Source: Betaproteobacteria bacterium (GTDB lineage Bacteria; Pseudomonadota; Gammaproteobacteria; Burkholderiales; Burkholderiaceae_C). From it: a stretch of 64,000 nt of DNA. A program made the translations under genes and the position numbers. Under the pieces are notes generated by a model that made no database searches, had not been told where the DNA came from, and saw only the letters and a list, made by a program, of their open reading frames with translations. Positions 24,899-35,334 of the stretch are shown piece after piece. Positions within the stretch are counted from its first letter, which is position 1. Each line of letters opens with the position of its first letter. The stretch covers positions 310,001 through 374,000 of the forward strand of contig JADJWD010000006.1 of assembly GCA_016716535.1 (NCBI GenBank), given 5' to 3'.

Positions 24899-27226
24899 TC
24901 AGTTGAACTTGTACGACCCCGTCACCTGCAGCATCCGCCCCGGCCCCGGGACGTAGTGGCCCGGGTAGAGCTGGTCGGCATACAGCTTGTCGGTGACGTT
25001 GATCAGGTTGGCCTTGAAGATCAGCTTGTCGTAGACGACGTGGTACTCGGCCATCAGGTCGCCGGTGATGAACTTCGGCGCGTAGTAGCCGGGGTTGCGC
25101 AGCGGCTGCTGGCCCGAGCGGGCGTTGAGCCCGCCGCCGACGCGCAGCGCCTGCGAGACCTTGTAGGTCGTCCAGATCGAGCCCGTGTGCTGCGGCGTCA
25201 GCGAAGGGCGCGCGCCTTCGCCGTCGGCGCCGGGCACGCCGACGTCGATCTTCGCCACCGGCATCCACATGTACGAGCCCCACACCTCCCAGGCCGGCGT
25301 CAGGCGGCCGGAGAGATCGATCTCGAAGCCGGCGACGTGCCGCTTGCCCGACAACGTGACGAGGTTGACGAGCGGGTCGGTGTTGCGCTCGTGCAGCTTG
25401 GTCGCGCGGAAGGCGGCGATGCGCGCGGTGAAGTTGCCATCGGCCGAGTCGATCTTCGCGCCGAGTTCGAGGTTGATGCTTTCCTCGGGCGGAATGTCGA
25501 CGTTGGCCGCCGAGAGCGAATAGGCATCACCCGAGGTGTTGAACGAGGTCGCGTACGAGAAGTGGAAGCTCATGCGCTCGTTCGGCTGGAACAACAGGCC
25601 CGCGCGCTTGCTCATCTCCGAGACCTTCATGCGGTAGCTCGCGGTCGTTTCGGGCCCCGGCGCGTTGTTCGGGATCGCTAAGGTGTCGTAGTCGCCGACG
25701 AGGTGGTCGTAGCGCAGGCCGACGAGCGCCTTCCACTTCGGGATGAACTCGACCAGGTCCTGCACGTACAGGCCTTCGCCCTGGCTCTTGTAGCGGTTCG
25801 CGAGGCGCAGCACGCGCGAGCTCTCGTCGATCCAGGCGCCGTCGTCGGGCGTGCCGACGAGCGTCGTCGGCTTGATCGGCACGACGCCGCCTTGTGCTGC
25901 GTTGCGCGCCGCGTAGACGCGCTTTTTCTCGTGGGCGAGGTCGAAGCCGGCCTGCAGGCTGTGGCCCATGCCGAAGGCCTTGAACTTGCGCGTGTAGTCG
26001 CTTTGCAGGAAGAGCGTGTCGAGGTCCTGGATCTTCAGCTGCGTGCCGCGGTTGATGACGGTGTTGGGGCCGAAGGTCTCGAGGCTGACGGCGACACCGC
26101 CCGGCTGTGCCGCGGCGTTGGCGAAGCGCACGGTGCCGGCGCGCTGGTCGCGCTCGTAGTGGCCGCCGCGCAGACGGGTGACGAGTTCCTCGTCACGCGC
26201 CAGGCGCCAGGTGTGCGCGAACCCCACCGTGCTGGCCGAGCCGTCGTTGCGATCACTCGCCATGCCGTAGTAGGTGGTGGGGTCCAGCGGCAGCAGCGTC
26301 GTCTCGCTCACCGGCGAGGCGAGCGTCGGCCGGATGAACGGCATGCCGTAGTTCATGCCGTTCTCGTTGTCGAGGTGGTAGGCGCTGGCCGAGAACTCGT
26401 GCCGCTCGCCGATGCCCCAGTTCAACGTGCCGGCGATGCCGCGTTTGCTGAGGCTCGAGCCGGCGCCGTTGTTGTCGGCTTCGGTGAACATCGTGCCCAG
26501 GCGCAGCGCCGTGCCGGGCGCGAGCAGCAGGTTGAAGTCGCCCACCGCGCGCAGGTAGCCGTGGCTGCCCATCGTCACGTCGAGCTGATGCTCCTGCACG
26601 AGGCGCGGCACGCGCGTGACCATGTTCACCGCGCCGCCGGTGGAGCCGCGGCCGAACAGCATCGACGCCGAGCCGCGCAGGATCTCGATGCGGTCGAAGA
26701 AGAACGTGTCGCGTTCGTAGAAGGCGGGGTCGCGCATGCCGTCGACGAAGACGTCGCCGGTGCCTTGCAGCGAGAAGCCGCGCAGCCGGATGTCCTCTTC
26801 ACCGCCCTCGGCGGCGAGGAAGCTGATGCCCGAGCTCTGACGCAGCACGTCCTTCAGCGTGTCGAGGTTGCGGTCGTCGATCAGCCGCTCGGTGACCACC
26901 GTCACCGACTGCGGGATGTCGCGCAGCTCCTGCTGGCCCTTGCCGATGCGCGTGGTGGTGGCCTGCACGCTGTCCTTGCCTTGCGGCTCGGCGGCGGCGC
27001 GGGCGCGCACGACGGGCAGCACGGTCCCGGCGGGTGCTTCGGTCTTCGCATCGGCCGGGGCACCGGCGGGCGCACTCGCGGCGCCAGCGGGCGCAGCGGC
27101 CTGCTGGGCCAGCGCGGCGGCGGGGCAGCCGAGGGCGGCGGCGAGGGCCGCAGTGGCGGCGGCAGCGGCGACGGGCGTGAAGCGCGGGAGGTGCGGGCAA
27201 CGCGCCCTCGTCTCGGTCTTGTTCAT
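24899..27226 (-). CDS. TonB-dependent siderophore receptor (Fiu/catecholate type)
   Basis: A 775-residue outer-membrane receptor. After a signal peptide (about 1-41) and an Ala/Pro linker, a TonB-box-like TVLPVV is followed by the plug (about 90-220; ELRDIPQSVTVVTERLIDDR, DIRLRGFSLQG, RIEILRGSASMLFGRGSTGG). A 22-strand barrel follows, ending in the terminal aromatic motif (VTGSYKFN). The plug signature matches ferric-siderophore receptors of the Fiu/CirA kind. It sits in one operon with its own TonB-ExbB-ExbD, so the set may form a dedicated uptake system. Confidence 0.93.
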   Translation of the reverse strand: MNKTETRARCPHLPRFTPVAAAAATAALAAALGCPAAALAQQAAAPAGAASAPAGAPADAKTEAPAGTVLPVVRARAAAEPQGKDSVQATTTRIGKGQQELRDIPQSVTVVTERLIDDRNLDTLKDVLRQSSGISFLAAEGGEEDIRLRGFSLQGTGDVFVDGMRDPAFYERDTFFFDRIEILRGSASMLFGRGSTGGAVNMVTRVPRLVQEHQLDVTMGSHGYLRAVGDFNLLLAPGTALRLGTMFTEADNNGAGSSLSKRGIAGTLNWGIGERHEFSASAYHLDNENGMNYGMPFIRPTLASPVSETTLLPLDPTTYYGMASDRNDGSASTVGFAHTWRLARDEELVTRLRGGHYERDQRAGTVRFANAAAQPGGVAVSLETFGPNTVINRGTQLKIQDLDTLFLQSDYTRKFKAFGMGHSLQAGFDLAHEKKRVYAARNAAQGGVVPIKPTTLVGTPDDGAWIDESSRVLRLANRYKSQGEGLYVQDLVEFIPKWKALVGLRYDHLVGDYDTLAIPNNAPGPETTASYRMKVSEMSKRAGLLFQPNERMSFHFSYATSFNTSGDAYSLSAANVDIPPEESINLELGAKIDSADGNFTARIAAFRATKLHERNTDPLVNLVTLSGKRHVAGFEIDLSGRLTPAWEVWGSYMWMPVAKIDVGVPGADGEGARPSLTPQHTGSIWTTYKVSQALRVGGGLNARSGQQPLRNPGYYAPKFITGDLMAEYHVVYDKLIFKANLINVTDKLYADQLYPGHYVPGPGRMLQVTGSYKFN

Positions 27227-27333
27227 CGTGTCCTCGTGGTTGTTTGGTCTACGTGGGTGGTCTTTCGGCGCGACGCCACCCGCGAGCGGCCGGCGCGGGC
27301 CGGGCTCGTCGGGCGCGTTTCGCTGAGTTCAGG

Positions 27334-27753
27334 TCAGCGTCGTTCGGGCTCGCTGACGAACCCGATACGCGTGAGGCCCGCGCGCGTCGCGTCGGCCAGC
27401 GTCTCGGCCACCGCGCGGTAGGCCACCGCCTGGTCGGCGCGCAGGTGGATCTCCGGCTGCACGCTCGCCTTGCCGGCGACGGCAAACCGCTCGGCGGCGG
27501 CTGCGCGCGAGAGCGGCTCGCCGTTCCAGAAGCGCTGGCCGGCGCCGTCGATCGCGAAGTCGATCTTCTCGGGCTTCAGCGGGTTGGGCTGCGAGCTGAC
27601 GCGCGGCAGGTCCAGCTTCACCGCGTGCGTCAGCAGCGGCGCGGTGACGATGAAGATCGCCAGCAGCACCAGCATCACGTCGATGAGCGGCACCATGTTG
27701 ATCTCGGACATCGGCGCGCTGGCGCGCCGGTCGTCGAAGGAGGCGAAGGCCAT
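27334..27753 (-). CDS. exbD: ExbD biopolymer transport protein (iron operon)
   Basis: 139 residues with one N-terminal helix and the proton-relay aspartate D25 in MVPLIDVMLVLLAIFIV. Third exbD in the window and the partner of the adjacent exbB. It lies between exbB (17 bases upstream) and the receptor gene (107 bases downstream). Confidence 0.93.
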   Translation of the reverse strand: MAFASFDDRRASAPMSEINMVPLIDVMLVLLAIFIVTAPLLTHAVKLDLPRVSSQPNPLKPEKIDFAIDGAGQRFWNGEPLSRAAAAERFAVAGKASVQPEIHLRADQAVAYRAVAETLADATRAGLTRIGFVSEPERR

Positions 27754-27770
27754 GGGCGTCGTCTCCGGCT

Positions 27771-28547
27771 TCAGGCCGCAGCCGCGGCCGTGGAAGGCAT
27801 TGGCCGCACGTTCACGCCGTTCTCGCGCGCCTCGCCGCGCACCGCCGCACCCGGCGCCTGGCCGAGCGTCAGGAAGCTGTGCAGCTCGAACGCGAACGCG
27901 TCGAGCCGCGCCACGAGCACGCGGTTGCTGCGCGTGAAGGCGTTGTAGGCGACGACTGCCGGCAGCGCGACCGCGAGGCCGAGGCCGGTCATGATCAGCG
28001 CCTCGCCGACGGGGCCGGCGACCTTGTCGAGCGTGCCGGCGCCGCTCATGCCGATCGCCGCGAGCGCGTGGTACACGCCCCAGACGGTGCCGAAGAGGCC
28101 GACGAACGGCGCCGTCGCGCCGACGGTGGCCAGGAGCGTGAGGCCGCTTTCGAGGCGCATCGTCTCTTCGTCGAGCACCTTCTTGATCGTGCGCGTCACG
28201 TACTCGCTGGCGGTGCCGGCCTCGGCCAGGCGCCTGCTGCCGTGGCGGGAGTGGTGCGCCTGCGCGTGCAGCGCGTGCGCCGACAGGTGCGCGAAGGGGT
28301 CGCGCGCGCCGTGCGCCGAGAGCTCTTCCTTCACGTCGTCCAGCGAGCGTGCATTCCAGAAGAAGTTCAGGAACGCGGTGCTGCGCCGCTTGCGCCGCGC
28401 CAGCGCGAAGCCCTTGATGGCGATCAGCGCCCACGAGGCGGCCGACATCAGCAGCAAGATGACCAGCAGCGTGCGGCCGACGGTATCGCTTTGCGCGATC
28501 AGGTGCAAAAGGCCGAAGGCGGTGGCCGTGCTCGCGGTGGCTTCCAT
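27771..28547 (-). CDS. exbB: ExbB proton channel protein (iron operon)
   Basis: 258 residues with three membrane helices: TLLVILLLMSAASWALIAI near the N-terminus, then ATAPFVGLFGTVWGVYHAL and GEALIMTGLGLAVALPAVVA, the ExbB/TolQ signature. Unlike the first ExbB it has no signal peptide. A His-rich cytoplasmic loop (LHAQAHHSRHGSRR) is unusual. It begins eight bases after the tonB stop. Confidence 0.93.
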   Translation of the reverse strand: MEATASTATAFGLLHLIAQSDTVGRTLLVILLLMSAASWALIAIKGFALARRKRRSTAFLNFFWNARSLDDVKEELSAHGARDPFAHLSAHALHAQAHHSRHGSRRLAEAGTASEYVTRTIKKVLDEETMRLESGLTLLATVGATAPFVGLFGTVWGVYHALAAIGMSGAGTLDKVAGPVGEALIMTGLGLAVALPAVVAYNAFTRSNRVLVARLDAFAFELHSFLTLGQAPGAAVRGEARENGVNVRPMPSTAAAAA

Positions 28548-28555
28548 GGGACGTG

Positions 28556-29314
28556 CTACTCCAGCGTGTACTCGATGGGGGCGGTGACTTCCAGCTCGAT
28601 CGGCCGGCCGTCTTCGGTGTGCGGCTTGAAGCGCGCCTGGCGCATCGCCCACAGCGCCTGTTCGTCCAGACGCGCGTGGCCCGATGAGCGCTGCACGCTC
28701 ACCTGTATCGGCAGGCCGCGCACGTCGACGACGACGCGCAGCCAGACGGTCCCGCTTTCGCCGGCGCGGCGCGAAAGGCGCGGCACTTCGACCGGCGGCA
28801 GCCGCAGGTACTGGACGGCGGTGGCCGAGACGACCTTGCGCACGGGCTGCGGGGGTGGCGGCGCCGGCGGCGCGGGCGGCGCGGGAGGCGCCTCGACGGC
28901 GGCGACCGCGGGCGGCGGCGGCTCCGGCGGCGGGGCCGGCGCGGTGAAGACGTCGGTCGGTGGCGCCTGCGGCGTCTGCGGCGCGGCGAGGATCGGTACC
29001 GGCGGCGGGGGCGTTGCCTGCACACGCGGGCGCACCGGCGGCGGCGGCGGCGGCGGGGCCGGCGTCGGCTGCGGCGGCACGATCAGGTCGACGACCATCG
29101 GCGCCATCTCGCGCGCGACCGTGCGCACCGACTCGATCTGCAAGAGCCCCCAGGCGCCGGCCAGGTGGGCGCAGGCGACCAGGCCGACGAGCAGCCGGCG
29201 CTCGCCGGCGCCGAGCTCACCCTGGCGTGCGAGTGCCGTCGCAAACCCGCCCGGCACGCCGGCGGCAGCCAGCCCGGCAGGGCCCACGGTGGAGTTGAAG
29301 GGATCGGCGGACAT
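28556..29314 (-). CDS. tonB: TonB energy transducer (iron operon)
   Basis: 252 residues: a cytoplasmic N-terminus, one helix (about 40-60, LLVGLVACAHLAGAWGLLQI), a long Pro/Ala-rich periplasmic arm (about 80-165) and a C-terminal TonB domain (TVWLRVVVDVRGLPIQVSVQ) ending IEYTLE. The ATG at 29314 (MSADPFNST) is preferred over one 11 codons upstream that runs into the regulatory palindromes. First gene of the tonB-exbB-exbD-receptor-DUF1513 operon. Confidence 0.9.
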   Translation of the reverse strand: MSADPFNSTVGPAGLAAAGVPGGFATALARQGELGAGERRLLVGLVACAHLAGAWGLLQIESVRTVAREMAPMVVDLIVPPQPTPAPPPPPPPVRPRVQATPPPPVPILAAPQTPQAPPTDVFTAPAPPPEPPPPAVAAVEAPPAPPAPPAPPPPQPVRKVVSATAVQYLRLPPVEVPRLSRRAGESGTVWLRVVVDVRGLPIQVSVQRSSGHARLDEQALWAMRQARFKPHTEDGRPIELEVTAPIEYTLE

Positions 29315-29350
29315 GTTCGGCAACGACGTAAGAACGAACGTTAACACAAC

Positions 29351-29378
29351 TGCGAATGACTCGCATTTCGATCGAAAT
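29351..29378. promoter_or_regulatory. Fur-box-like palindromes upstream of the iron operon
   Basis: TGCGA-ATGAC-TCGCA (29351-29365) is an inverted repeat of the kind found in Fur sites (its context reads GCGAATGACTCGCATTT). It is directly joined to a perfect 14-nt palindrome, ATTTCGATCGAAAT (29365-29378). Together they lie 37-64 bases before the tonB ATG in an AT-richer stretch, where iron control of this operon would be expected. Confidence 0.6.
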
Positions 29379-29431
29379 CGAAGTCGCGACAGTGCGCCGC
29401 AGCGCGGCGTCGCGTCGCTCGAAGCCCGGCG

Positions 29432-30052
29432 TCAGCCGGAGGTGACCGACGGTTGCGCCGCTGCGGCGCGTGCCGCTTCGAGATCGGCGGGGGTGTCGAT
29501 GTCGACGAGCGTGCCCGCGTCGGGCACCTCGACCGCGAAGGCCGGATAGCGCGCGACGATGCGCCGCGCGCCTTCGTCACCACTGAGCCGCACGAGTTCG
29601 GAGTACAGCTCCGACGAAAAGCCCACCGGGTGGCCACGTCGGCCCTTGTGCTGCGCGAAGGCCACCGCGTGGTGTTCGAGCGCGCGCGCCACGGCCAGCA
29701 ACGTCGCCGGCTGCACGAGCGGCATGTCGGCCGGCAGGATCAGCCAGCCCGGCGCGCCGGAACGTTCGGCCACGCCGGCGGCGATCGAGTGGCCCATGCC
29801 GCGCGCCGCTTCGTCGTCGGCAACGACGACGATGTCGCGCCGCGCCAGTTGCACCGAAGCCGCCGGCACGAGCGAGGCCACCGTCACCAGCACCACTGGC
29901 AGCTGGCTGTGCACGGCGTTGCGCAGCGTCGTGCCGAGCACGGTGGAAGCGCCGAACTGCTGCTCGAGCTTCGAGCCGCCCGCCGGCATCGCGGCATCGA
30001 ACCGCCTGCCGCGCCCCGCAGCCACCACGACGATGGACGGACGGAACCCCAT
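29432..30052 (-). CDS. MocA-like nucleotidyltransferase
   Basis: 206 residues with the MobA/MocA GT-A fold: nucleotide-binding VVVAAGRGRRF, then GGSKLEQ, the metal-site LPADMPLVQP and the GHPVGFSSELY motif. This pattern is typical of molybdenum cofactor cytidylyltransferase (MocA), which matures molybdenum hydroxylases, but no XDH-type gene is nearby and other NTP transferases are possible. The start MGFRPSIVVV at 30052 fits; the frame is open for 22 more codons upstream. Confidence 0.8.
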   Translation of the reverse strand: MGFRPSIVVVAAGRGRRFDAAMPAGGSKLEQQFGASTVLGTTLRNAVHSQLPVVLVTVASLVPAASVQLARRDIVVVADDEAARGMGHSIAAGVAERSGAPGWLILPADMPLVQPATLLAVARALEHHAVAFAQHKGRRGHPVGFSSELYSELVRLSGDEGARRIVARYPAFAVEVPDAGTLVDIDTPADLEAARAAAAQPSVTSG

Positions 30053-30285
30053 GCGTGCGCCTCGTTGCACCGGCCGTGACGCCGGAATGCTCCTTCTCGA
30101 AACCCTGCCTCGACGCATGCAAGGATGCGTTGCGCCTCCAGGGGCTGATAGTGGGAGGTGTACTTACGTCGTTCCACTGAAGGGGTGAACCCTTCCCTAC
30201 CTTGCGCGTCATGCGATGGGTGGATGCACGGCGCGCGAGAATCGACATCGCCGTACAAGAACTGCCGCAAGAGAACGCCATTCCG

Positions 30286-30942
30286 ATGAACACCCCCGAC
30301 CTGGCCGGCCACCGCAAGAGCTACGAACACGCTGAACTCGACGAGGCCGCCGCCGCCGGCGTGCCACTGGCGCAGTTCAAGCTGTGGATGGACGAGGCCT
30401 TCGCCGCCGATGTCCTGGAACCGACCGCGATGACGCTGGCCACCGTCGGCGCCGACGGGCGGCCGTCCACGCGCATCGTGCTGTGCAAGGGCGCCGACGA
30501 AAGCGGCATCGTCTGGTACACGAACTACGAAAGCCGCAAAGGCCAGGAACTCGCGGTGCATCCGTTCGCCGCGCTGCAGTTCCACTGGGTGGCGCTGGAG
30601 CGCGTCGTGCGCATCGAAGGCGCGGTCGAGAAGACGAGCGCCGAGGAGAGCGACGCGTACTACGCGACGCGCCCGCTCGATTCGCGCCTCGGCGCCTGGG
30701 CCTCGCCGCAAAGCCGCATCATCAATTCGCGCGCGTTGCTCGTCACCGAAGCGGCCAAGGCAGCCGCGCGCCACGGCCTGCATCCGCCGCGCCCGCCGCA
30801 CTGGGGCGGCTACCGGCTCGTGCCCCAACGCTGGGAGTTCTGGCAGGGGCGCAAGAGCCGGCTGCACGATCGGCTCGTCTATCGGCTCGAAGACGCCGGC
30901 GCGGCGACGGCGCATTGGGTGCGCGAGCGGCTGGCACCGTGA
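30286..30942 (+). CDS. pdxH: pyridoxamine/pyridoxine 5'-phosphate oxidase
   Basis: PdxH uses FMN and oxygen to make pyridoxal 5'-phosphate, the last step of vitamin B6 synthesis and salvage. The 218-residue protein has the family regions: AMTLATVGADGRPSTRIVL, VWYTNYESRKGQEL, FHWVALERVVRIEG, and the C-terminal HWGGYRLVPQRWEFWQGRKS with LHDR. The start MNTPDLAGHRKSYE gives the normal length. The 233-base gap to the divergent gene contains several hairpins. Confidence 0.95.
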   Translation: MNTPDLAGHRKSYEHAELDEAAAAGVPLAQFKLWMDEAFAADVLEPTAMTLATVGADGRPSTRIVLCKGADESGIVWYTNYESRKGQELAVHPFAALQFHWVALERVVRIEGAVEKTSAEESDAYYATRPLDSRLGAWASPQSRIINSRALLVTEAAKAAARHGLHPPRPPHWGGYRLVPQRWEFWQGRKSRLHDRLVYRLEDAGAATAHWVRERLAP

Positions 30943-30955
30943 GCACGCAAGAGAT

Positions 30956-30995
30956 CCGTTCGGGCTTGTCCCTTCGACAAGCTCAGCCCGAACGG
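30956..30995. repeat. interspersed palindromic repeat, copy B
   Basis: A CCGTTCGGGC...TTGTC arm, lacking the GAGC of the full arm, pairs with CCTTCGACAAGCTCAGCCCG AACGG. It lies 13 bases after the pdxH stop and just before the convergent mscS gene end. Confidence 0.85.
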
Positions 30996-31006
30996 GTTGT
31001 CGTCGT

Positions 31007-32281
31007 TCAGGCCTGCCTTACCACCCGCTGCGGGAACGGAATCTCGACCCCCGCCTCGTCCAGCGTGCGCAGGATCGCCAGGTTCACGTCGCTGCGCACG
31101 TTGTTCAGCCCGTTCTCGGGGTCGGCCAGCCAGAAGGCCAACGTCAGCTCCAGCCCGTCGGCGGCGAAGGCGGTCAGCATCACCTGCGGCGCGGGCTCGG
31201 GCTGCACGCGCGGCACTGCCGCCACCGCGGCGCTGAGCCGCGGCATCAGCGCCGGCACGTCGGTGCCGTAGGCCACCTGCACCACCGTCGTCAGCGCCAT
31301 CTTCGTGTCGGCGAGCGTGCTGTTCTCGACCCGCTGCGCGATCATCATCTCGTTGGGGACGATCGCCTCGCGGCCGTTGGCGGCGCGGATGACCGTGTAG
31401 CGCGTGCTGATGTCGGTGATGCGGCCCTCGAAGTTGTCGACCTTGACCAGGTCGCCGATGCGGATCGCGCGCTCGGCCAGGATGACGAAGCCGCTGACGT
31501 AGTTGGCCGCCAGCTTCTGCAGGCCGAAGCCGATGCCCACACCGATCGCGCCGCCGAGCACGCCGAGCGCGGTGAGGTCGATGCCGGCGGCCGACAGCGC
31601 CAGCATCAGGCCGACGAACAGCAGCAGCGCACGCACCGCATTGGCCGCCATCTTGCGCACGCCGATGTGCGCGCCGGCGCCGCGCAGCAGCCGCGCCTCG
31701 AACGCCGAGCTGAGCCACAGCGCCAGCACGAGCACGACGACCGAGGTGAGCGCGCCTTCGAGCACGTTGCGCACCGAGATCGCCGTGCCGCCGAAGGTCC
31801 ACTTGATCAGGTCCAGCTCGGCCAGCAAGAGCGGCAGCACGCCGGTCAGCCACAACACGACGGCGATCCACGCCACCCACGAGACGCTGCGCTCGACGAC
31901 GCGCATCACGCCCGAATCCGGGTAGGTCTTGTGCAGCACGCGCACCGTCAGGCGGATCACCGCCAGCGACAGCAGCACCGGCACGACGAGCCTGAACACC
32001 GCCTGCGGCAGCTGAGGCACGTGCGCGACGAAGATCCAACGCACCACCGTCGCGAAGGCCAGTGCCAGCAGCGGGAACAGCACGCCGTCGACGATGCCTT
32101 CGCCGAACCACACCGAGCCCGGCCGCGGCTCGCGCCCGCGCAAGAGCCGCACCACGCCCCAAGCGAGCACCAGGCAGCCGACGAAGGCGGCCAGTTCGAT
32201 CAGCGACGTCGGCTGCGCGAGCGCGGCGAGCCAGGCGAGGAGTTCGGCCGTCGATTCGGCGCGCGGCGTCATGCCCTGCAT
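31007..32281 (-). CDS. MscS-family mechanosensitive ion channel
   Basis: 424 residues with several N-terminal helices before the MscS core. The pore-lining helix and beta domain are clear: ALGVLGGAIGVGIGFGLQKL, ANYVSGFVILAERAIRIGD, then GRITDISTRYTVIRAANGRE and the VPNEMMI motif. It should open on membrane tension to release solutes during osmotic downshock. It starts just after the HDAC-like gene stop (seven bases apart), suggesting cotranscription. Confidence 0.92.
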   Translation of the reverse strand: MQGMTPRAESTAELLAWLAALAQPTSLIELAAFVGCLVLAWGVVRLLRGREPRPGSVWFGEGIVDGVLFPLLALAFATVVRWIFVAHVPQLPQAVFRLVVPVLLSLAVIRLTVRVLHKTYPDSGVMRVVERSVSWVAWIAVVLWLTGVLPLLLAELDLIKWTFGGTAISVRNVLEGALTSVVVLVLALWLSSAFEARLLRGAGAHIGVRKMAANAVRALLLFVGLMLALSAAGIDLTALGVLGGAIGVGIGFGLQKLAANYVSGFVILAERAIRIGDLVKVDNFEGRITDISTRYTVIRAANGREAIVPNEMMIAQRVENSTLADTKMALTTVVQVAYGTDVPALMPRLSAAVAAVPRVQPEPAPQVMLTAFAADGLELTLAFWLADPENGLNNVRSDVNLAILRTLDEAGVEIPFPQRVVRQA

Positions 32282-32288
32282 CGCCGCG

Positions 32289-33221
32289 TCACGCGGTCAG
32301 CGCGCGCAGGTGCGCCGCGACGCTGCGCGCCAGCGCGCCGAGGTGGTAGCCGCCTTCCAGGCACGAGACGATGCGCCCCTCGGCATGCCGCCCGGCCAGC
32401 GCGACCAGCCGCTCGGTGAGCCAGGCGTAGTCGGCCTCGACGAGGCCCATCTGGCCGAGTTCGTCCTCGCGGTGCGCGTCGAAGCCGGCGGAAACGAAGA
32501 TCAACTGCGGCCTGAACGCCTCCAGCGCCGGCAGCCACTGCTGCTCGACCGCCTCGCGCATCTGCGGGCCGCGCGTGTACGGCGGCAGCGGCACGTTGAC
32601 CATGTTCGTGCCCTTGGGCACCGCGCCGCTGTACGGGTACAGCGGGTGCTGGAAGAAGCTGACCATCAGCACGCGCTCGTCGCCGGCGATGATGTCCTCG
32701 GTGCCGTTGCCGTGGTGCACGTCGAAGTCGACGATCGCCACGCGCGCCAGGCCGTGCACGTCCAGCGCGTGCCGCGCCGCGACGGCGACGTTGTTGAAGA
32801 AGCAGAAGCCCATCGCCTCGTCGCGCGTCGCGTGGTGGCCGGGCGGGCGCACGGCGCAGAAGGCGCGCTTCGCCGTGCCTTTCAGCACGTCGTCGGTGGC
32901 GGCGACCGCGGCGCCGGCGGCACGCAGCGCCGCGGCCAGCGTCTCGGGGCAGGCGATCGTGTCGGGGTCCAGGTGGCGCGGCTCGCCCGAGTCGCGCACC
33001 TGCGTCAGCACGTCGGTGACGCCGGCGACATAACCCGCGGCGTGCGCACGCGCGAGCTGCTCGGTGCGCGCCTCGGGTGCCTCGCGAAAATCGAGCGCGA
33101 TGTCCAGCCCCGTGGCGCGCAGGTGGTCGGTGATTGCATCGAGCCGCGCCGGGCACTCCGGATGCCCCTCGCCCATGTCGTGCCGGCGGCAGGCGGGGTG
33201 GCTGTAGAAGACGGTGTTCAT
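32289..33221 (-). CDS. histone-deacetylase-fold zinc hydrolase
   Basis: A 310-residue class II HDAC-like deacetylase. Active-site motifs are intact: RPPGHHATRDEAMGFCFFNN (tandem His), VDFDVHHGNGTED (zinc ligands) and SAGFDAHREDELG. Bacterial members act on acetylpolyamines, acetylated small molecules or acetyl-lysine proteins; the substrate is not evident. It is divergent from moxR and precedes mscS. Confidence 0.9.
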   Translation of the reverse strand: MNTVFYSHPACRRHDMGEGHPECPARLDAITDHLRATGLDIALDFREAPEARTEQLARAHAAGYVAGVTDVLTQVRDSGEPRHLDPDTIACPETLAAALRAAGAAVAATDDVLKGTAKRAFCAVRPPGHHATRDEAMGFCFFNNVAVAARHALDVHGLARVAIVDFDVHHGNGTEDIIAGDERVLMVSFFQHPLYPYSGAVPKGTNMVNVPLPPYTRGPQMREAVEQQWLPALEAFRPQLIFVSAGFDAHREDELGQMGLVEADYAWLTERLVALAGRHAEGRIVSCLEGGYHLGALARSVAAHLRALTA

Positions 33222-33280
33222 TGGCGCGCAGCGAGCAGTTGCAGGCAGTGACAGGCGGCTTTTCGGGTATGGTGAGGCCG

Positions 33281-34299
<1,019 letters not shown>

Positions 34300-34300
<1 letters not shown>

Positions 34301-35334
34301 TGGGCGCGACCGGCGGCCGCTGGTGGCAGGCGCTGTCGCCGGCGGCGCAGTTCCGCCGCTGGTGGCAGGCGCGGCTGCCGCTCACCGACACCTGGGTGCT
34401 CGGCCAGCGCAACATCTACATCCTGCCCACGCGCGCCGGCGTCGCGTTCACGCTGACGCTGCTGGTGATGCTGCTGGCCGCCATCAACTACCAGCTCAAC
34501 CTCGGCTTTGCGTTGACCTTCGCTCTGGCCGGCGCCGGCATGGTGTCGATGCACCTCACGCACGGCAACCTGCGCGGCCTGACGCTCCACCTAAGGCCAC
34601 CGGCCAGCGGTTTTGCCGGCGAAGCGGCGCCGCTGGAAGTGGTGCTGACGAACCCGGGCCGCATGCGCTATGGCCTCGCGCTGCGGTTCGAAGGCGGGCC
34701 GGGGGCCGGTGCCGCCGACAACACCGCCGTCGATACGAAAACGAGTCCTGCCGGCCGCGGCTTCGCCTGGTGCGACGTGTCTGCCGGCGGCCAGCAGACG
34801 ACGCACCTCGCCTTCGTGCCGCCGGCGCGCGGCTGGCATGCGGTGCCCACGCTCGTCGTCGAGACGGTGTTCCCGTTCGGCCTCTTCCGTGCGTGGACGG
34901 TGTGGCGGCCGGCCGCGCGCGTGCTTGCCTGGCCGCGCCCCGAAGAAGCCGCGCCGCCGCTGCCGGCCAGCGCCGCCGCGCCCGGCGCCGAAGCGCGCCG
35001 CGCCACGGCCAGCGAAGGCGGCGAGTTCGACGGCGTGCGCCCCTGGCGGCGCGGCGACACGATGCGCCAGGTGGTGTGGAAGAAGGTGGCGCGCAGCAAC
35101 GAGCTCGTCAGCCGCGAGACCACCGGCAGCGGCCGGCGCGAGGTGTGGCTCGACTGGGCCGGCACGGCGCTCAACGGCACCGAGCCGCGCCTGGCGCGGC
35201 TCGCCGCCTGGGTGCTGGCCGCCGACCGCGCCGGCCTGCCCTACGGCCTGCGCTTGCCGGCGCGTGAACTGCCGCCCGCCGCCGGCGCCGCGCACCGGCT
35301 GGCGGCACTCGACACGCTGGCGTTGTGGCGATGA
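34300..35334 (+). CDS. DUF58 domain-containing protein
   Basis: 344 residues with two N-terminal helices (about 45-85, TLTLLVMLLAAINYQLNLGF) and a C-terminal DUF58 domain marked by GEFDGVRPWRRGDTMRQVVW followed by KKVARSNELVSRE. DUF58 proteins have a von Willebrand A-like relationship and partner MoxR ATPases. The gene is coupled to moxR (ATG in the TGA overlap at 34300) and to the downstream transglutaminase gene (overlap at 35331). Confidence 0.9.
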
